36,158 nucleotides of DNA from a virus, in IMG/VR virus record IMGVR_UViG_3300049595_001652, positions 1-36,158 of that record; one strand, given 5' to 3'. Positions 27,039-35,910 of this stretch are shown in pieces. Positions within the stretch are counted from its first letter, which is position 1. Each line of letters opens with the position of its first letter. The translations under genes and the position numbers were made by a program. A model generated the notes under the pieces. It searched no databases and was not told where the DNA came from. It saw only the letters and a list, made by a program, of their open reading frames with translations.

Positions 27039-28061
27039 TTAACCTCCGTAAAGTACACCTTTGTTAGCATCAGCAATGTGAGCTTGGATAGTGTAGATAG
27101 CACGGATAAATTTAACATCAGCATCAGCTTGTTTCTTATCAATTACGATTTTAGAAATATCTGTATGAGAGTCACTATTCCACATTACACGTGAAGCTCT
27201 ATGAGCATAAGCTAATGTATTTAGTGGTACTGGAACAAACACTAATTCTAATCCGTTATAAAACACTCTACTTGTTGCAAAGTTGTTGCCCTCAATTACA
27301 AAATTGATTTGTTGTGCAGCACCAACAGTGTTGTTAGCATTGTAACATAATTGCTTCCAAGCTAATGGGCAGTAGATGAATACTGGGTCGCTAGAGTCTT
27401 CTAACATTTCAACTGGTAGCGCAGCGAATATCTTACCTACCTCAGTAGCAATGTTAGAGCTTGTTACGGTTGTTCCGGTTACTTTGATATACTGACCTAA
27501 CGCACTATTATCGTATAGTGCCTTAGTGAATATACCATCAACTAAACCAGCTGTTAAACCGGCTACGGCTGTTTGTGTTGCTGCTGTAATAGAACCTTGA
27601 CCAGCACCCGGAGTTAAGCCAGCGATAGCTGTTTTTGTTCCTGCTGTGATGCCACCCCAAAATAATCTTTCAGAATCTGCTGAAATTTTTGGAGCAAACA
27701 TTCCTAACACTTTACTATTAAATTCGTTTGATTCAATTTCCCATGCACCTTTTTTCATTGACTGATTAAAGCGACCTGCTCTAATTGCCTCCTCTAAAAA
27801 GTCTTCACGATATTCTAATTTAGTTAAACTAACAACTCTATCAGTAATTTGAATAGAGTTAGAAGGAGTTAACGCATTACCTGTATACGCCTGTGCAGTA
27901 GCACCAACAGAGGCTGTAGTAATGATTGTACCTTCTTTCATGTCATCATTGAAAGTCACCCAGTTGTTAGCAATAGTTTTATTCTCATGGAATATTTCTT
28001 GTAAAACTGGTACTAAGTTAGGCCCTTTAATAGTTGATTGACCTGTGTATGTTACTGCCAT
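27039..28061 (-). CDS. Major capsid protein (340 aa)
   Basis: Its size, position after scaffold and protease genes, and segments TKLEYREDFLEEAIRAGRFNQSM and PVFIYCPLAWKQLCYNANN match HK97-like major capsid proteins of Bacteroidota phages. A short internal duplication, AGTKTAIAGLTPG and AATQTAVAGLTAG (about residues 140-170), may form a surface loop. Expected to be among the most abundant virion proteins. Confidence 0.8.
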   Translation of the reverse strand: MAVTYTGQSTIKGPNLVPVLQEIFHENKTIANNWVTFNDDMKEGTIITTASVGATAQAYTGNALTPSNSIQITDRVVSLTKLEYREDFLEEAIRAGRFNQSMKKGAWEIESNEFNSKVLGMFAPKISADSERLFWGGITAGTKTAIAGLTPGAGQGSITAATQTAVAGLTAGLVDGIFTKALYDNSALGQYIKVTGTTVTSSNIATEVGKIFAALPVEMLEDSSDPVFIYCPLAWKQLCYNANNTVGAAQQINFVIEGNNFATSRVFYNGLELVFVPVPLNTLAYAHRASRVMWNSDSHTDISKIVIDKKQADADVKFIRAIYTIQAHIADANKGVLYGG

Positions 28062-28067
28062 TTTATT

Positions 28068-28256
28068 TTATTTTTTGTTTATGATTTCTAATTCGTTTAA
28101 TATGTGGTTTACTTCGCTTTCACTTAACCCACCACTTGTTAAGTATTCTTTCATATCAACATCACTCGGAACTTGCTTTAACCATTCAATATAAGTTAAG
28201 TTAGGAGTGAATGGATTGATAAATTCTTTTATTTCAGTTTCTTTTTTCTTAGCCAT
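28068..28256 (-). CDS. Small protein between scaffold and capsid (62 aa)
   Basis: A charged helical protein starting MAKKKETEIKEF. It shares one base with the scaffold stop and lies 6 bases before the capsid start. Head assembly genes often carry such a small gene. No family recognised. Confidence 0.55.
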   Translation of the reverse strand: MAKKKETEIKEFINPFTPNLTYIEWLKQVPSDVDMKEYLTSGGLSESEVNHILNELEIINKK

Positions 28257-28870
28257 TACATTAATCCTTTGTTATATCTGTATCTCTCAGCCGGAGTCAT
28301 ATCTTCATAAGACTTCATCTTAATGTTTTCTTCTTGCATTGGAGTTTCTTCCAAAGTCTTAAATACACTTAAAATTAAGTTGATTGATTCAGTGTTTTTA
28401 TTAACCGCATCTTTTAAAGATTTATTTTCGTTCTTTAAAGATTCAATCTCACTAAGTTGTTTGCTCATTTGAGTTTGCATGGCTGTTTCAGCTTTTTTCT
28501 TAGCTTCGTCTTCCATTGCTTTTTTAGCTTTATCTTCTTCGCTCATTTCCATTTCTTTTGGCTTAACCTCAGCTATAACACCTTCAACAACTTTAACAAC
28601 AGTCATGCTTCCATCTTCGTTCATTACCTCAACCTCTCCATTCATTGGAGTTGGAATCATTGTTCCGTCGGCTTGCATAACATCAACCTTTGTGCCGGCA
28701 GCTAACTCACCGTTAACTTTTAGTTTTGTGCCGTCTGCTAAAGCGTATTCTTTTGTCATTAATTGAATTTCTTCTTGTAGTTTGATTGAGGCTTCAATCT
28801 CTTTTTTTAATTGAAGTTTTACGTCATTCGGTAAAACTTTATTTAATATTTTTGATAATGTTAAATCCAT
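28256..28870 (-). CDS. Putative scaffold protein (204 aa)
   Basis: Helical, strongly charged and low-complexity: an acidic middle (EEDKAKKAMEDEAKKKAETAMQ), a coiled coil (IESLKNENKSLKDAV, about 140-165) and a basic C-terminus (AERYRYNKGLM). This is the composition of capsid scaffolds, which fill the procapsid and are then removed or cleaved. Its place between protease and capsid genes agrees. Confidence 0.7.
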   Translation of the reverse strand: MDLTLSKILNKVLPNDVKLQLKKEIEASIKLQEEIQLMTKEYALADGTKLKVNGELAAGTKVDVMQADGTMIPTPMNGEVEVMNEDGSMTVVKVVEGVIAEVKPKEMEMSEEDKAKKAMEDEAKKKAETAMQTQMSKQLSEIESLKNENKSLKDAVNKNTESINLILSVFKTLEETPMQEENIKMKSYEDMTPAERYRYNKGLM

Positions 28871-28898
28871 GTCTTAATCATATAACAAAAAAAAATGC

Positions 28899-29486
28899 TT
28901 AAATATTATTTTTTATTAAAAAATTTACTTCTTCTTCTGTTAATTCAACATCGGTTTCCTCTAGAGTGTACTGCCCATCAATACTCCAGCCGTTTATTTT
29001 GCCTGCTTTAATATCCGACCATAATTGGTCATCGGTAACAATAGCTGTAAAAAACAATGTACCAAAAGGCATATTTTCAAATCCTTTAACTGATTGAACT
29101 CTATTTTCATCAGTAATAAACTTTTCAATAATAGTAGCACCGTTAATCAATTCTTGATTGTGGTTAATATCTATGTTTTGGTCTTTTTGCTCAGAGGATA
29201 ATTTAAACAAACTTTCAAAAATAGTTTCTCTATCGAAGTAAACTGAGAACTTAACGCCTTGTTTGCTCACTCTAGGTATTACTAAATCCGGTACCATTGC
29301 AGGTGCAATAACAATTCTTTTTTCTTCATTCAACACTTCACATTTAATTTGAATAGGCTCATCCTCCTTATTCATTTTAATGTATTCAACTTCAATAGCA
29401 GGGCTTTCAACCATTGATAAAATGTTTAACCCGTTTTCGTTTTTTTTAATTAAGCCTTTATAGACTCCGTTTTCTTTTATAGTCAT
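28899..29486 (-). CDS. XkdF-like prohead protease (195 aa)
   Basis: Likely cleaves scaffold and capsid precursors during head maturation. The sequence shows the XkdF-type layout: VESPAIEVEYIKM near 31-43, HNQELINGATIIEKF with a candidate catalytic histidine around residue 109, and LWSDIKAGKINGWSIDGQYTLEE with serine in GWSIDG near residue 172. It precedes the scaffold by 28 bases. The catalytic assignments are by comparison with the family from memory. Confidence 0.72.
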   Translation of the reverse strand: MTIKENGVYKGLIKKNENGLNILSMVESPAIEVEYIKMNKEDEPIQIKCEVLNEEKRIVIAPAMVPDLVIPRVSKQGVKFSVYFDRETIFESLFKLSSEQKDQNIDINHNQELINGATIIEKFITDENRVQSVKGFENMPFGTLFFTAIVTDDQLWSDIKAGKINGWSIDGQYTLEETDVELTEEEVNFLIKNNI

Positions 29487-29487
29487 G

Positions 29488-31293
29488 TTAAAAAGTTATT
29501 AGTGATTTTCTTTTTTCTTGTTCTTTTTGTTTCTCGGTCATATCATTTTCAACCACATCCGCCTTAATTCTAAACGATTGATTTTGACCTATTGGTCTAC
29601 CACTCTCATCTAATCGTGTTGATTGTGGTTGTTGGTTTGCAGGGTTAACACTTGGAGCAATTGAATTAAAAGCAGGTGCAGAGCCTCCAATGGCAGGGGT
29701 TGAGTTGTTACCGCTAATACTTGAAGCGTTACCGCCTTCAAATGGAGTCGAACTAATTTTGTTAATTGTTTGCGCTGTAGTTCCTGCAATTGTAGCAACT
29801 TGAAGCCCTTTATAAATCGCATCAAATGGTTGAGGTATTGTTGACTTTGCTGTTATTGCATTTAATGCGCCTTGTAACCCACTTATTACGGCTGCACCTA
29901 TTTGAATCTTTTTGTTTAAATCAAATTGTTTACGCTTTATCTTCAACTCCTCTTCACTACCCTTTTTAGAATTCTCCAACTGAACACTAAACACAGCATC
30001 ACTAAGAGCTGCGCTAGCGTTTGTAAATTGTGTTAATGTATCTAATCCTTGATTTGTTCTATCAATTAATAATTGTTTTTGTTCTTCATTCCATTTAGCT
30101 AGTCGCTCTTTGTCTATTTGGTTAAAGTAGTCATTAATTAAACTTTGCTGCTCTAATGATTGAGTTAATATAACTTCTTGCTCCGCTTGCTTTTCTACTT
30201 CAAGCTGAAGGTCGAATGCTTTTTTGTTTTTGTTTAATTGGTTTTCTTCATTGATAGCCTCTTCAAGTAACTTCTTTCGTTCTTCTAACTTCTTCTTGTA
30301 AGCATCGTTTTGTTCTTTTTGCGCTGTTAATACAACTACATTTTCCTGTGACTTAGCGTTTCTAATAGTTTCTAATGATTCAGAAAGTAGTTTGCGTTTC
30401 TCTTCATCTAATTCTCCACCAGCCCTTACAAACGCCTCAATCTGTTTAACTATTGTTTTATTGGTTTCAATGATTGCTTTTTGTTTTGCTATTTCTAAAT
30501 CAACTGTAGATTTGCCAGCCGCTTTAGCCTGTGCAATTTGCCTATCAAATGCAGCTGACTGTTGGTTTAACGCTTCTTTTGTTTTGTCGGCATAGGTTTT
30601 AATAGCTTCGCCTTGTTTGTCAAGCGCGCTATTCGTTAATCCTAAAGCATCTGTAACGGCATAAATTTCCTCTTTTAATTTATTCATTATCCAAGAAACA
30701 CCTTGTAATGCTTTGGCTATTATTCCTGTACCCTCTGATAATTCATTAAAGTTTTCAACTAGGTATCTAACTCCCTCAATAATTAAAAATATAGGGATTG
30801 CTTTCATGGCACTTCCAAGCGCATTAAAACCGACCTTTAATTTGTCAGTATCAAAATTGGCAAAACCTTCTTTTAAAAGTCCAACGCCACTATTCAAACG
30901 TTCAATGCCAGTACCTTTTAAAGAAACTGAACTGTCTTTTAAGTCATCTATCTTATCCTGTAAATTAGCGACTTGCTGGGCGGCTGCTTTGTATTCTTTA
31001 CTACCCTCTCCGAATGTTTGAGCAGCTTCCGCTTGAGCGTTCTTAGCTGCTTTTAATTCGTCCTTTAGTTTCTTGAATCCATTCGTTGCAGGTTCAACAC
31101 CTTTACTAGTTGCTTCAATTAACTTGGCTTGTACCCTTTCAATCTCAGTACTCGCAGCCCTGAACTCCTCGCTCCCAAAGTCGGAATTTTCTACAACATC
31201 CTGCAATTCGCTTAAAGCATCTTTAGCCTCAGCGATTGAGTTAATAGACTTAGTGACTCCTTTTATCTCAAATTCAAACGATAGTTTCTCCAT
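29488..31293 (-). CDS. Tape measure protein (601 aa)
   Basis: Sets tail length. The protein is a long coiled coil with repeated acidic-basic heptads (residues about 20-135 and 240-420), a hydrophobic segment at about 165-185 (AIPIFLIIEGVRYLVEN), and a serine- and asparagine-rich C-terminal region with GGNASSISGNNS. Its 601 residues correspond to roughly 90 nm of tail at the usual 1.5 Å per residue. It begins inside a 55-residue gene and ends one base before the protease. Confidence 0.78.
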   Translation of the reverse strand: MEKLSFEFEIKGVTKSINSIAEAKDALSELQDVVENSDFGSEEFRAASTEIERVQAKLIEATSKGVEPATNGFKKLKDELKAAKNAQAEAAQTFGEGSKEYKAAAQQVANLQDKIDDLKDSSVSLKGTGIERLNSGVGLLKEGFANFDTDKLKVGFNALGSAMKAIPIFLIIEGVRYLVENFNELSEGTGIIAKALQGVSWIMNKLKEEIYAVTDALGLTNSALDKQGEAIKTYADKTKEALNQQSAAFDRQIAQAKAAGKSTVDLEIAKQKAIIETNKTIVKQIEAFVRAGGELDEEKRKLLSESLETIRNAKSQENVVVLTAQKEQNDAYKKKLEERKKLLEEAINEENQLNKNKKAFDLQLEVEKQAEQEVILTQSLEQQSLINDYFNQIDKERLAKWNEEQKQLLIDRTNQGLDTLTQFTNASAALSDAVFSVQLENSKKGSEEELKIKRKQFDLNKKIQIGAAVISGLQGALNAITAKSTIPQPFDAIYKGLQVATIAGTTAQTINKISSTPFEGGNASSISGNNSTPAIGGSAPAFNSIAPSVNPANQQPQSTRLDESGRPIGQNQSFRIKADVVENDMTEKQKEQEKRKSLITF

Positions 31294-31430
31294 TTTCTTT
31301 TATGTGTTTTTTCGGCTAGTTTCCAAGCCGTTTTAATATCCTTGTTTAACTCTTCATTGTTTTGATTGTATAGATTCAAAACTAAAAGCATATCAACAAA
31401 GCAACTATTTATGTCTTTTATATTCATCAT
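31263..31430 (-). CDS. Small helical protein before the tape measure (55 aa)
   Basis: MMNIKDINSCFVDMLLVLNLYNQ and a basic end (TWKLAEK-type, KRKWRNYRLNLR). It overlaps the tail-surface gene stop (ATGA) and the tape measure start by 31 bases, so it is probably translated by coupling. A small chaperone-like or tail role is possible given its place; unrecognised. Confidence 0.55.
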   Translation of the reverse strand: MMNIKDINSCFVDMLLVLNLYNQNNEELNKDIKTAWKLAEKTHKRKWRNYRLNLR

Positions 31431-34105
31431 TTCTGTACGTAATAAGCCCCTTCAACAGGTATAACCTTAACCAATTCCCCCTGAGTTGTTAGCGTGTAAT
31501 TTGCTGCAAAGTCAATTAAAACAGTTGCATCGTCTGGCTGCAAGAATACACTTGTACCTACAGTATTATCAACCCTAACAACCATAAACTCAAACCCTAC
31601 ATTGTTTAAAGTTATTGTAATATCGCCACCGCTTGCGTCCGCTTCTATTATTGTAAACTTTCCTAATGGTAAATTCGAGTCACTATCAATAAACACTTTT
31701 TTTGTTGCGGTCGGTGCTGCTAACCTCATTCCGCTTGGTGTTGCTGACTCAATTAAGAATGAACTTAATGAAGCCGCAACTTTTGAACTACCGAAAGCAT
31801 TACCACCTCCACCACTTCCACCCGGTGATTCACCGCTTGGAATAAATGCAACGTAATCACTTAGCTTTAATAATTTGCAAGTTGTTGACTGGTTGCTGTC
31901 CGGTGTGTAATTCTCGATTGAATAAAGTATAAAGTAATGCCCGTCATCAAATATTCTTTTGCGCCATGTTAGTTCCTTGATTGTTTTCTCGCTTAACCAA
32001 TAGTTACGTGTTACAACCTTGCTGTTAGGGTTGCTTAATTGGTCAACATAGCCTTTCCAATAAGCATTATAAAGATTGTTATTAGTGTAATTAAGTACTG
32101 GGCGTTCATAAAATATCTCACTTGGATTCTCAAACAAGAAATCAAACGTTGGATTGTAAGGGTCATCTAAATGCCCGATGTAAGGATATTGACTAAAGTT
32201 AGTAGGGTTTCCTAAACTCCACAAAGTCCAATAGCCCCCGTCCATGTTTACAAGCCCACCCCATAGCATTGACCTTAAGTTATGTTTAATTGGTTTAATC
32301 ACCCCGTTATCGATTGAGTAAATCTGAGGTATTAGTAAACCGTTTGAATCATTGCCAATCAAAGGGCTTGAACTTGTTGTAAGTTCAATTTTATTAGTAC
32401 CATTTAAAAAGTCATTATCAATGTCCTTAACAGCATCACCGTAATTATAAAGGTTTCTTTCGGTGTACTTTTTAGACCAATAGTCTGAATTAGGTTTATG
32501 CGCAAAGTGAAATGTTTTGTTATCTAGTAAAGATAATAACTCATAGCTTTCGCCTGCTTTAGTGTCTCTTAAAGCTGTCCAATCTTCAACATTGATAGGG
32601 TCAAACCAATTTTCGTACGGCTCGATTATCATTTTCTTTTTAACCAGTTTATCCTCTATCATCCACAAATTGAACTCACGAATTGAATCGATTAAAAAGT
32701 CTTTTTGTTTTTTATTTTTTGGTAACACTTGATTAAAAGAATAAGTAACGCCCATACCCTCCACTACATTGTTATTCTTTAGCCTTACGTACAAGTAACT
32801 ATCCAATACTTTAATAAAGATGTTACCGCCTGTTATTACTGAGGTCATTGTACCAACTAAGCTACCATAGCCAACAGTACATCTGTACTTAGTGTTTACA
32901 ATATCATAGACTTCTTTAGTTGTTTGGAATGATTGAGATAAAACAAAAGTACCTGCATTCGTTTGATTGTAGTTAAAGTCTTGATAGTGTATATTTGTCC
33001 AAACACCGGGTGAAACTTCTTTATCAATTGACAATCTAACAATCCCTGTAAACGAAGTCATTAACCTACCTACCGGTGTTGTTGGTATTGATAACTCAGC
33101 GTTAACGGTTGTTTGAAATGTGATTATGTAAGTCGATTGTAACGGTGTGTTAAATATTCCGGTTGTAGTATTGTTGTTTGCTCCTGTGTCATAAAATGGT
33201 GAAGCTTCGTTATTGAATATAACAGTATTGTAAGGTGGTAACGTTGGAACAAATGTAGCACTAGAACCTCCGATTGGATTCATTGCAACGGTGTTACTTA
33301 TGCCTACGTTATCATTTACGTAATACCTATTGTTATCTATTTGAGATTGCGAAAGGCTTAATACATCATTGTTACAAGGGTGAACTATTTTACCAAACCT
33401 AGTCCCGTTTAAAAAAGCTGAATCCCAAACCCAGCCTGCTTTATCAAATATCTTTTTTAAAAGTTCATACCTGAATATGACAGGGCGCATATTATTAACA
33501 GCAAAGTCAATGTCGGGATTATAGTTAGATGAGTTGTTTAAAAAATATTCCGCTTCCGTTCCGTAATTAGCCAAGGCGTAACGATAACCTTTAGCACCTA
33601 ACCCCCCTAATGAAACAGGTGAGCCACTAACTATATTTGAAGTTGCCCAACTATTAACTACATTGGTGTAGTTCAATTCATGGTCATACTCGCTAAAGTC
33701 TAAGTCGTCGGCAGGGTTCGGATTACCTGTTACTAACTTTTCGCCAATGTCTCTAAATAAAGAGGATAGTTCGCCAAACAGTTCAAGTATGTAAAAGTTT
33801 GTTTGTTTATCTAAATTACGTTCTATCTTCTTAAGCCTTACGTGACCTGCGAATATTTCGCTTTCATTTGAATAGTAAATAGCAGGCTCTTTTTTGTTTG
33901 GATTAAATGTGGATAGGGTTACATCTAAGTTAAAGATGTATTCAAATATTTGATTAATCGGGTTTGTTGCTGGTAACTTAATTGACTTGCTATAATTAGT
34001 CTGCTTATTAACCGGGTTTTGAATGTCCAATAAAGAATAGTTTAAGGACGTATTCACATCCTCAACCATATCAACTTCAATATTTCGAATAAATAACCTA
34101 CCCAT
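31427..34105 (-). CDS. Large tail-surface or tip protein (892 aa)
   Basis: Starts MGRLFIRNIEVDMVEDVNTSLNYSLLDIQNPVNKQTNYSKSIKLP (split by position 1-45), the opening of a Bacteroidota tail protein family that sits at the tail end ('...K.iklP.t...n.iF..ifn'). The body is beta-rich, and a glycine-rich linker (GESPGGSGGGGNAFG, about 775-790) leads to a C-terminal domain of about 100 residues that resembles a small trimerising knob. Likely contributes to host adsorption. Confidence 0.65.
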   Translation of the reverse strand: MGRLFIRNIEVDMVEDVNTSLNYSLLDIQNPVNKQTNYSKSIKLPATNPINQIFEYIFNLDVTLSTFNPNKKEPAIYYSNESEIFAGHVRLKKIERNLDKQTNFYILELFGELSSLFRDIGEKLVTGNPNPADDLDFSEYDHELNYTNVVNSWATSNIVSGSPVSLGGLGAKGYRYALANYGTEAEYFLNNSSNYNPDIDFAVNNMRPVIFRYELLKKIFDKAGWVWDSAFLNGTRFGKIVHPCNNDVLSLSQSQIDNNRYYVNDNVGISNTVAMNPIGGSSATFVPTLPPYNTVIFNNEASPFYDTGANNNTTTGIFNTPLQSTYIITFQTTVNAELSIPTTPVGRLMTSFTGIVRLSIDKEVSPGVWTNIHYQDFNYNQTNAGTFVLSQSFQTTKEVYDIVNTKYRCTVGYGSLVGTMTSVITGGNIFIKVLDSYLYVRLKNNNVVEGMGVTYSFNQVLPKNKKQKDFLIDSIREFNLWMIEDKLVKKKMIIEPYENWFDPINVEDWTALRDTKAGESYELLSLLDNKTFHFAHKPNSDYWSKKYTERNLYNYGDAVKDIDNDFLNGTNKIELTTSSSPLIGNDSNGLLIPQIYSIDNGVIKPIKHNLRSMLWGGLVNMDGGYWTLWSLGNPTNFSQYPYIGHLDDPYNPTFDFLFENPSEIFYERPVLNYTNNNLYNAYWKGYVDQLSNPNSKVVTRNYWLSEKTIKELTWRKRIFDDGHYFILYSIENYTPDSNQSTTCKLLKLSDYVAFIPSGESPGGSGGGGNAFGSSKVAASLSSFLIESATPSGMRLAAPTATKKVFIDSDSNLPLGKFTIIEADASGGDITITLNNVGFEFMVVRVDNTVGTSVFLQPDDATVLIDFAANYTLTTQGELVKVIPVEGAYYVQK

Positions 34106-35325
34106 TAAAACGTCTGCCTTTCGTTAATGATGTTACTGTTAATGTTCATTTGCACCTGAATTACTTTGTCAACTATCTTTTCCCTTACGATGAATTGAGT
34201 ATCTGTTTGGTTCACATATTCGTAATAGTCGTTTTCAATGTCATGTAAAATGTACACGCTTGAGTTAAAGCAATCTTCTAGCATTGCAACATCTGAATCA
34301 CTTAACGAATCTGTAATTAATCGGTAAGTGTCTTGATTAGTGTTGCCTAACACCCTATCTCTTTGCTCCAATGGGCTATCGATTAAAACAATTGTACTAC
34401 TTGAATCCAAGTAACTACCTTTGTGGTATTGTTCAATCTTTCTGTAATTTATCTTAGTATTGGTGTTGGTTCGATTAACTGAAACGAAGTTAATAAAATC
34501 AAAAGCCCCATTGCGATTGAGGTAGTAAAGGCTATACGGTTTCTCATTACGCCCCTTGCATCCTACATAATTGATGTTATATTCTCCAACAGTAGTACCA
34601 CCGTTTTTGAACTTAATATTTATTCTTTTAACACTCGAACTGGTTGATATTGGAAAATCTCCTCCAACTTGACTGACTAACAATCCCTGTAGCGCAGCCT
34701 TTCCGAGGTTAATACAAAGCATTTGATTTTGTGTTGTTACTGTTGTGTGTGGGTTGGCAATGGCACTATCACTTTGTAATGTGTTTGTTGAGTCGTATGT
34801 TTTAACTTCAACCGTTGTAACGTCATTAACAGCGTTTAACAAGTAATAAAAAACAACATCTTGTTTATCCTTTTTAACCTTTATTTCAGTTGGTAAATTA
34901 TTTAAAGCCCTCGAACCACTCACGTACAGTGAAGAGTTGTAAGTCATCCTTTCCCTCTCTGTTAACGAACCATTCCATATTTTAAAGAATTGATTAGTTC
35001 CTGTATAGATAGTCGGAGTAGTTCCGTAACGTTCGCCTATGTTAACTGTAACGTTTATAATTGACTTCGTACACGTTTGCCATCCCGAAAGATTGAATGG
35101 AAAGTAATGTTTTAAGAAGTCCCTCACCAATGGCTTAATATCCAAAATAAGGTCACCTGTTGGACGTGCCGGCAATGGCATAGGAGTTAAAGCAACACCG
35201 TCCACATTAACAGTAACATAATAGTTAAAGTTAGGTTGTGCCGTTTGCGTTGACGTGGCTCTAAACATCAATTGATTGAATCCCGGTGCTATTGTTTGGG
35301 GTTTATGTGTAATAGTGATTGCCAT
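34105..35325 (-). CDS. Tail structural protein with Fn3-like N-terminus (406 aa)
   Basis: MAITITHKPQTIAPGFNQLMF, then a beta-sandwich-like region (NFNYYVTVNVDGVALTPMPLPARPTGDLILDI), and a repeated beta pattern later. This family precedes the large tip protein in related phages, probably acting in the distal tail or its hub. It overlaps the next gene by one base. A diverged copy of its start is at 1-337 because of the contig overlap. Confidence 0.6.
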   Translation of the reverse strand: MAITITHKPQTIAPGFNQLMFRATSTQTAQPNFNYYVTVNVDGVALTPMPLPARPTGDLILDIKPLVRDFLKHYFPFNLSGWQTCTKSIINVTVNIGERYGTTPTIYTGTNQFFKIWNGSLTERERMTYNSSLYVSGSRALNNLPTEIKVKKDKQDVVFYYLLNAVNDVTTVEVKTYDSTNTLQSDSAIANPHTTVTTQNQMLCINLGKAALQGLLVSQVGGDFPISTSSSVKRINIKFKNGGTTVGEYNINYVGCKGRNEKPYSLYYLNRNGAFDFINFVSVNRTNTNTKINYRKIEQYHKGSYLDSSSTIVLIDSPLEQRDRVLGNTNQDTYRLITDSLSDSDVAMLEDCFNSSVYILHDIENDYYEYVNQTDTQFIVREKIVDKVIQVQMNINSNIINERQTF

Positions 35326-35326
35326 G

Positions 35327-35878
35327 CTATTCTAATCCAAATTTAAAGTTCTTGAAACCATAATCCATTAAGTCTTTTTTTAATTCGTCAATACGCCCAT
35401 CATTTATCACGTCAGTAAAGAAGTTGTTTCCTTCGTAGCCTTTCTTAGCTATCTTTCTACCCACTACATAAGCAAACGCTTCTTTAGCTTTATTGAATGG
35501 TTGCTTTTTTAAAGTCTTCCAAACCTTTCTGTTTTTATTCCTTGCTTTTGCTTCGTCTTGTTTTTTCTTTCTGTTAATTAATTCATTCTCGCTAAACTTA
35601 CCTATCATTCCCTTTCGGTTGCCCCATTCACCTATTTTCTTTTTACCCTCTTTACTAACTGGTCCGGGCTTCCTTCCCTTATCCCTTATCTCGGCATAGT
35701 CAGGCATCAACAACTGAAACACAATTGAATCACCTTTAGGCAATGTTCTAAAACGAATTGATGCAGCTAGTTTACTTTCTTGCGTTTGATACATCACCCC
35801 TTTCTTTTTAAGGGATGCTTTCAGGTCATCAACTAACTTATTGCCAAATTCATCTATTACTATCTCAATCGGTATCAT
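35327..35878 (-). CDS. Small basic virion-associated protein, variant B (183 aa)
   Basis: The allele of the gene at 339-890, identical in length with about 13 changed residues, including E53V, A60D and V65R in one cluster. It lies two bases before the tail structural gene. Role unknown, probably neck or tail connection. If the window is one circular genome, only one of the two versions exists in a given phage. Confidence 0.7.
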   Translation of the reverse strand: MIPIEIVIDEFGNKLVDDLKASLKKKGVMYQTQESKLAASIRFRTLPKGDSIVFQLLMPDYAEIRDKGRKPGPVSKEGKKKIGEWGNRKGMIGKFSENELINRKKKQDEAKARNKNRKVWKTLKKQPFNKAKEAFAYVVGRKIAKKGYEGNNFFTDVINDGRIDELKKDLMDYGFKNFKFGLE

Positions 35879-35910
35879 TCAATAATATAACAATAAAATA
35901 CACTCATTTA

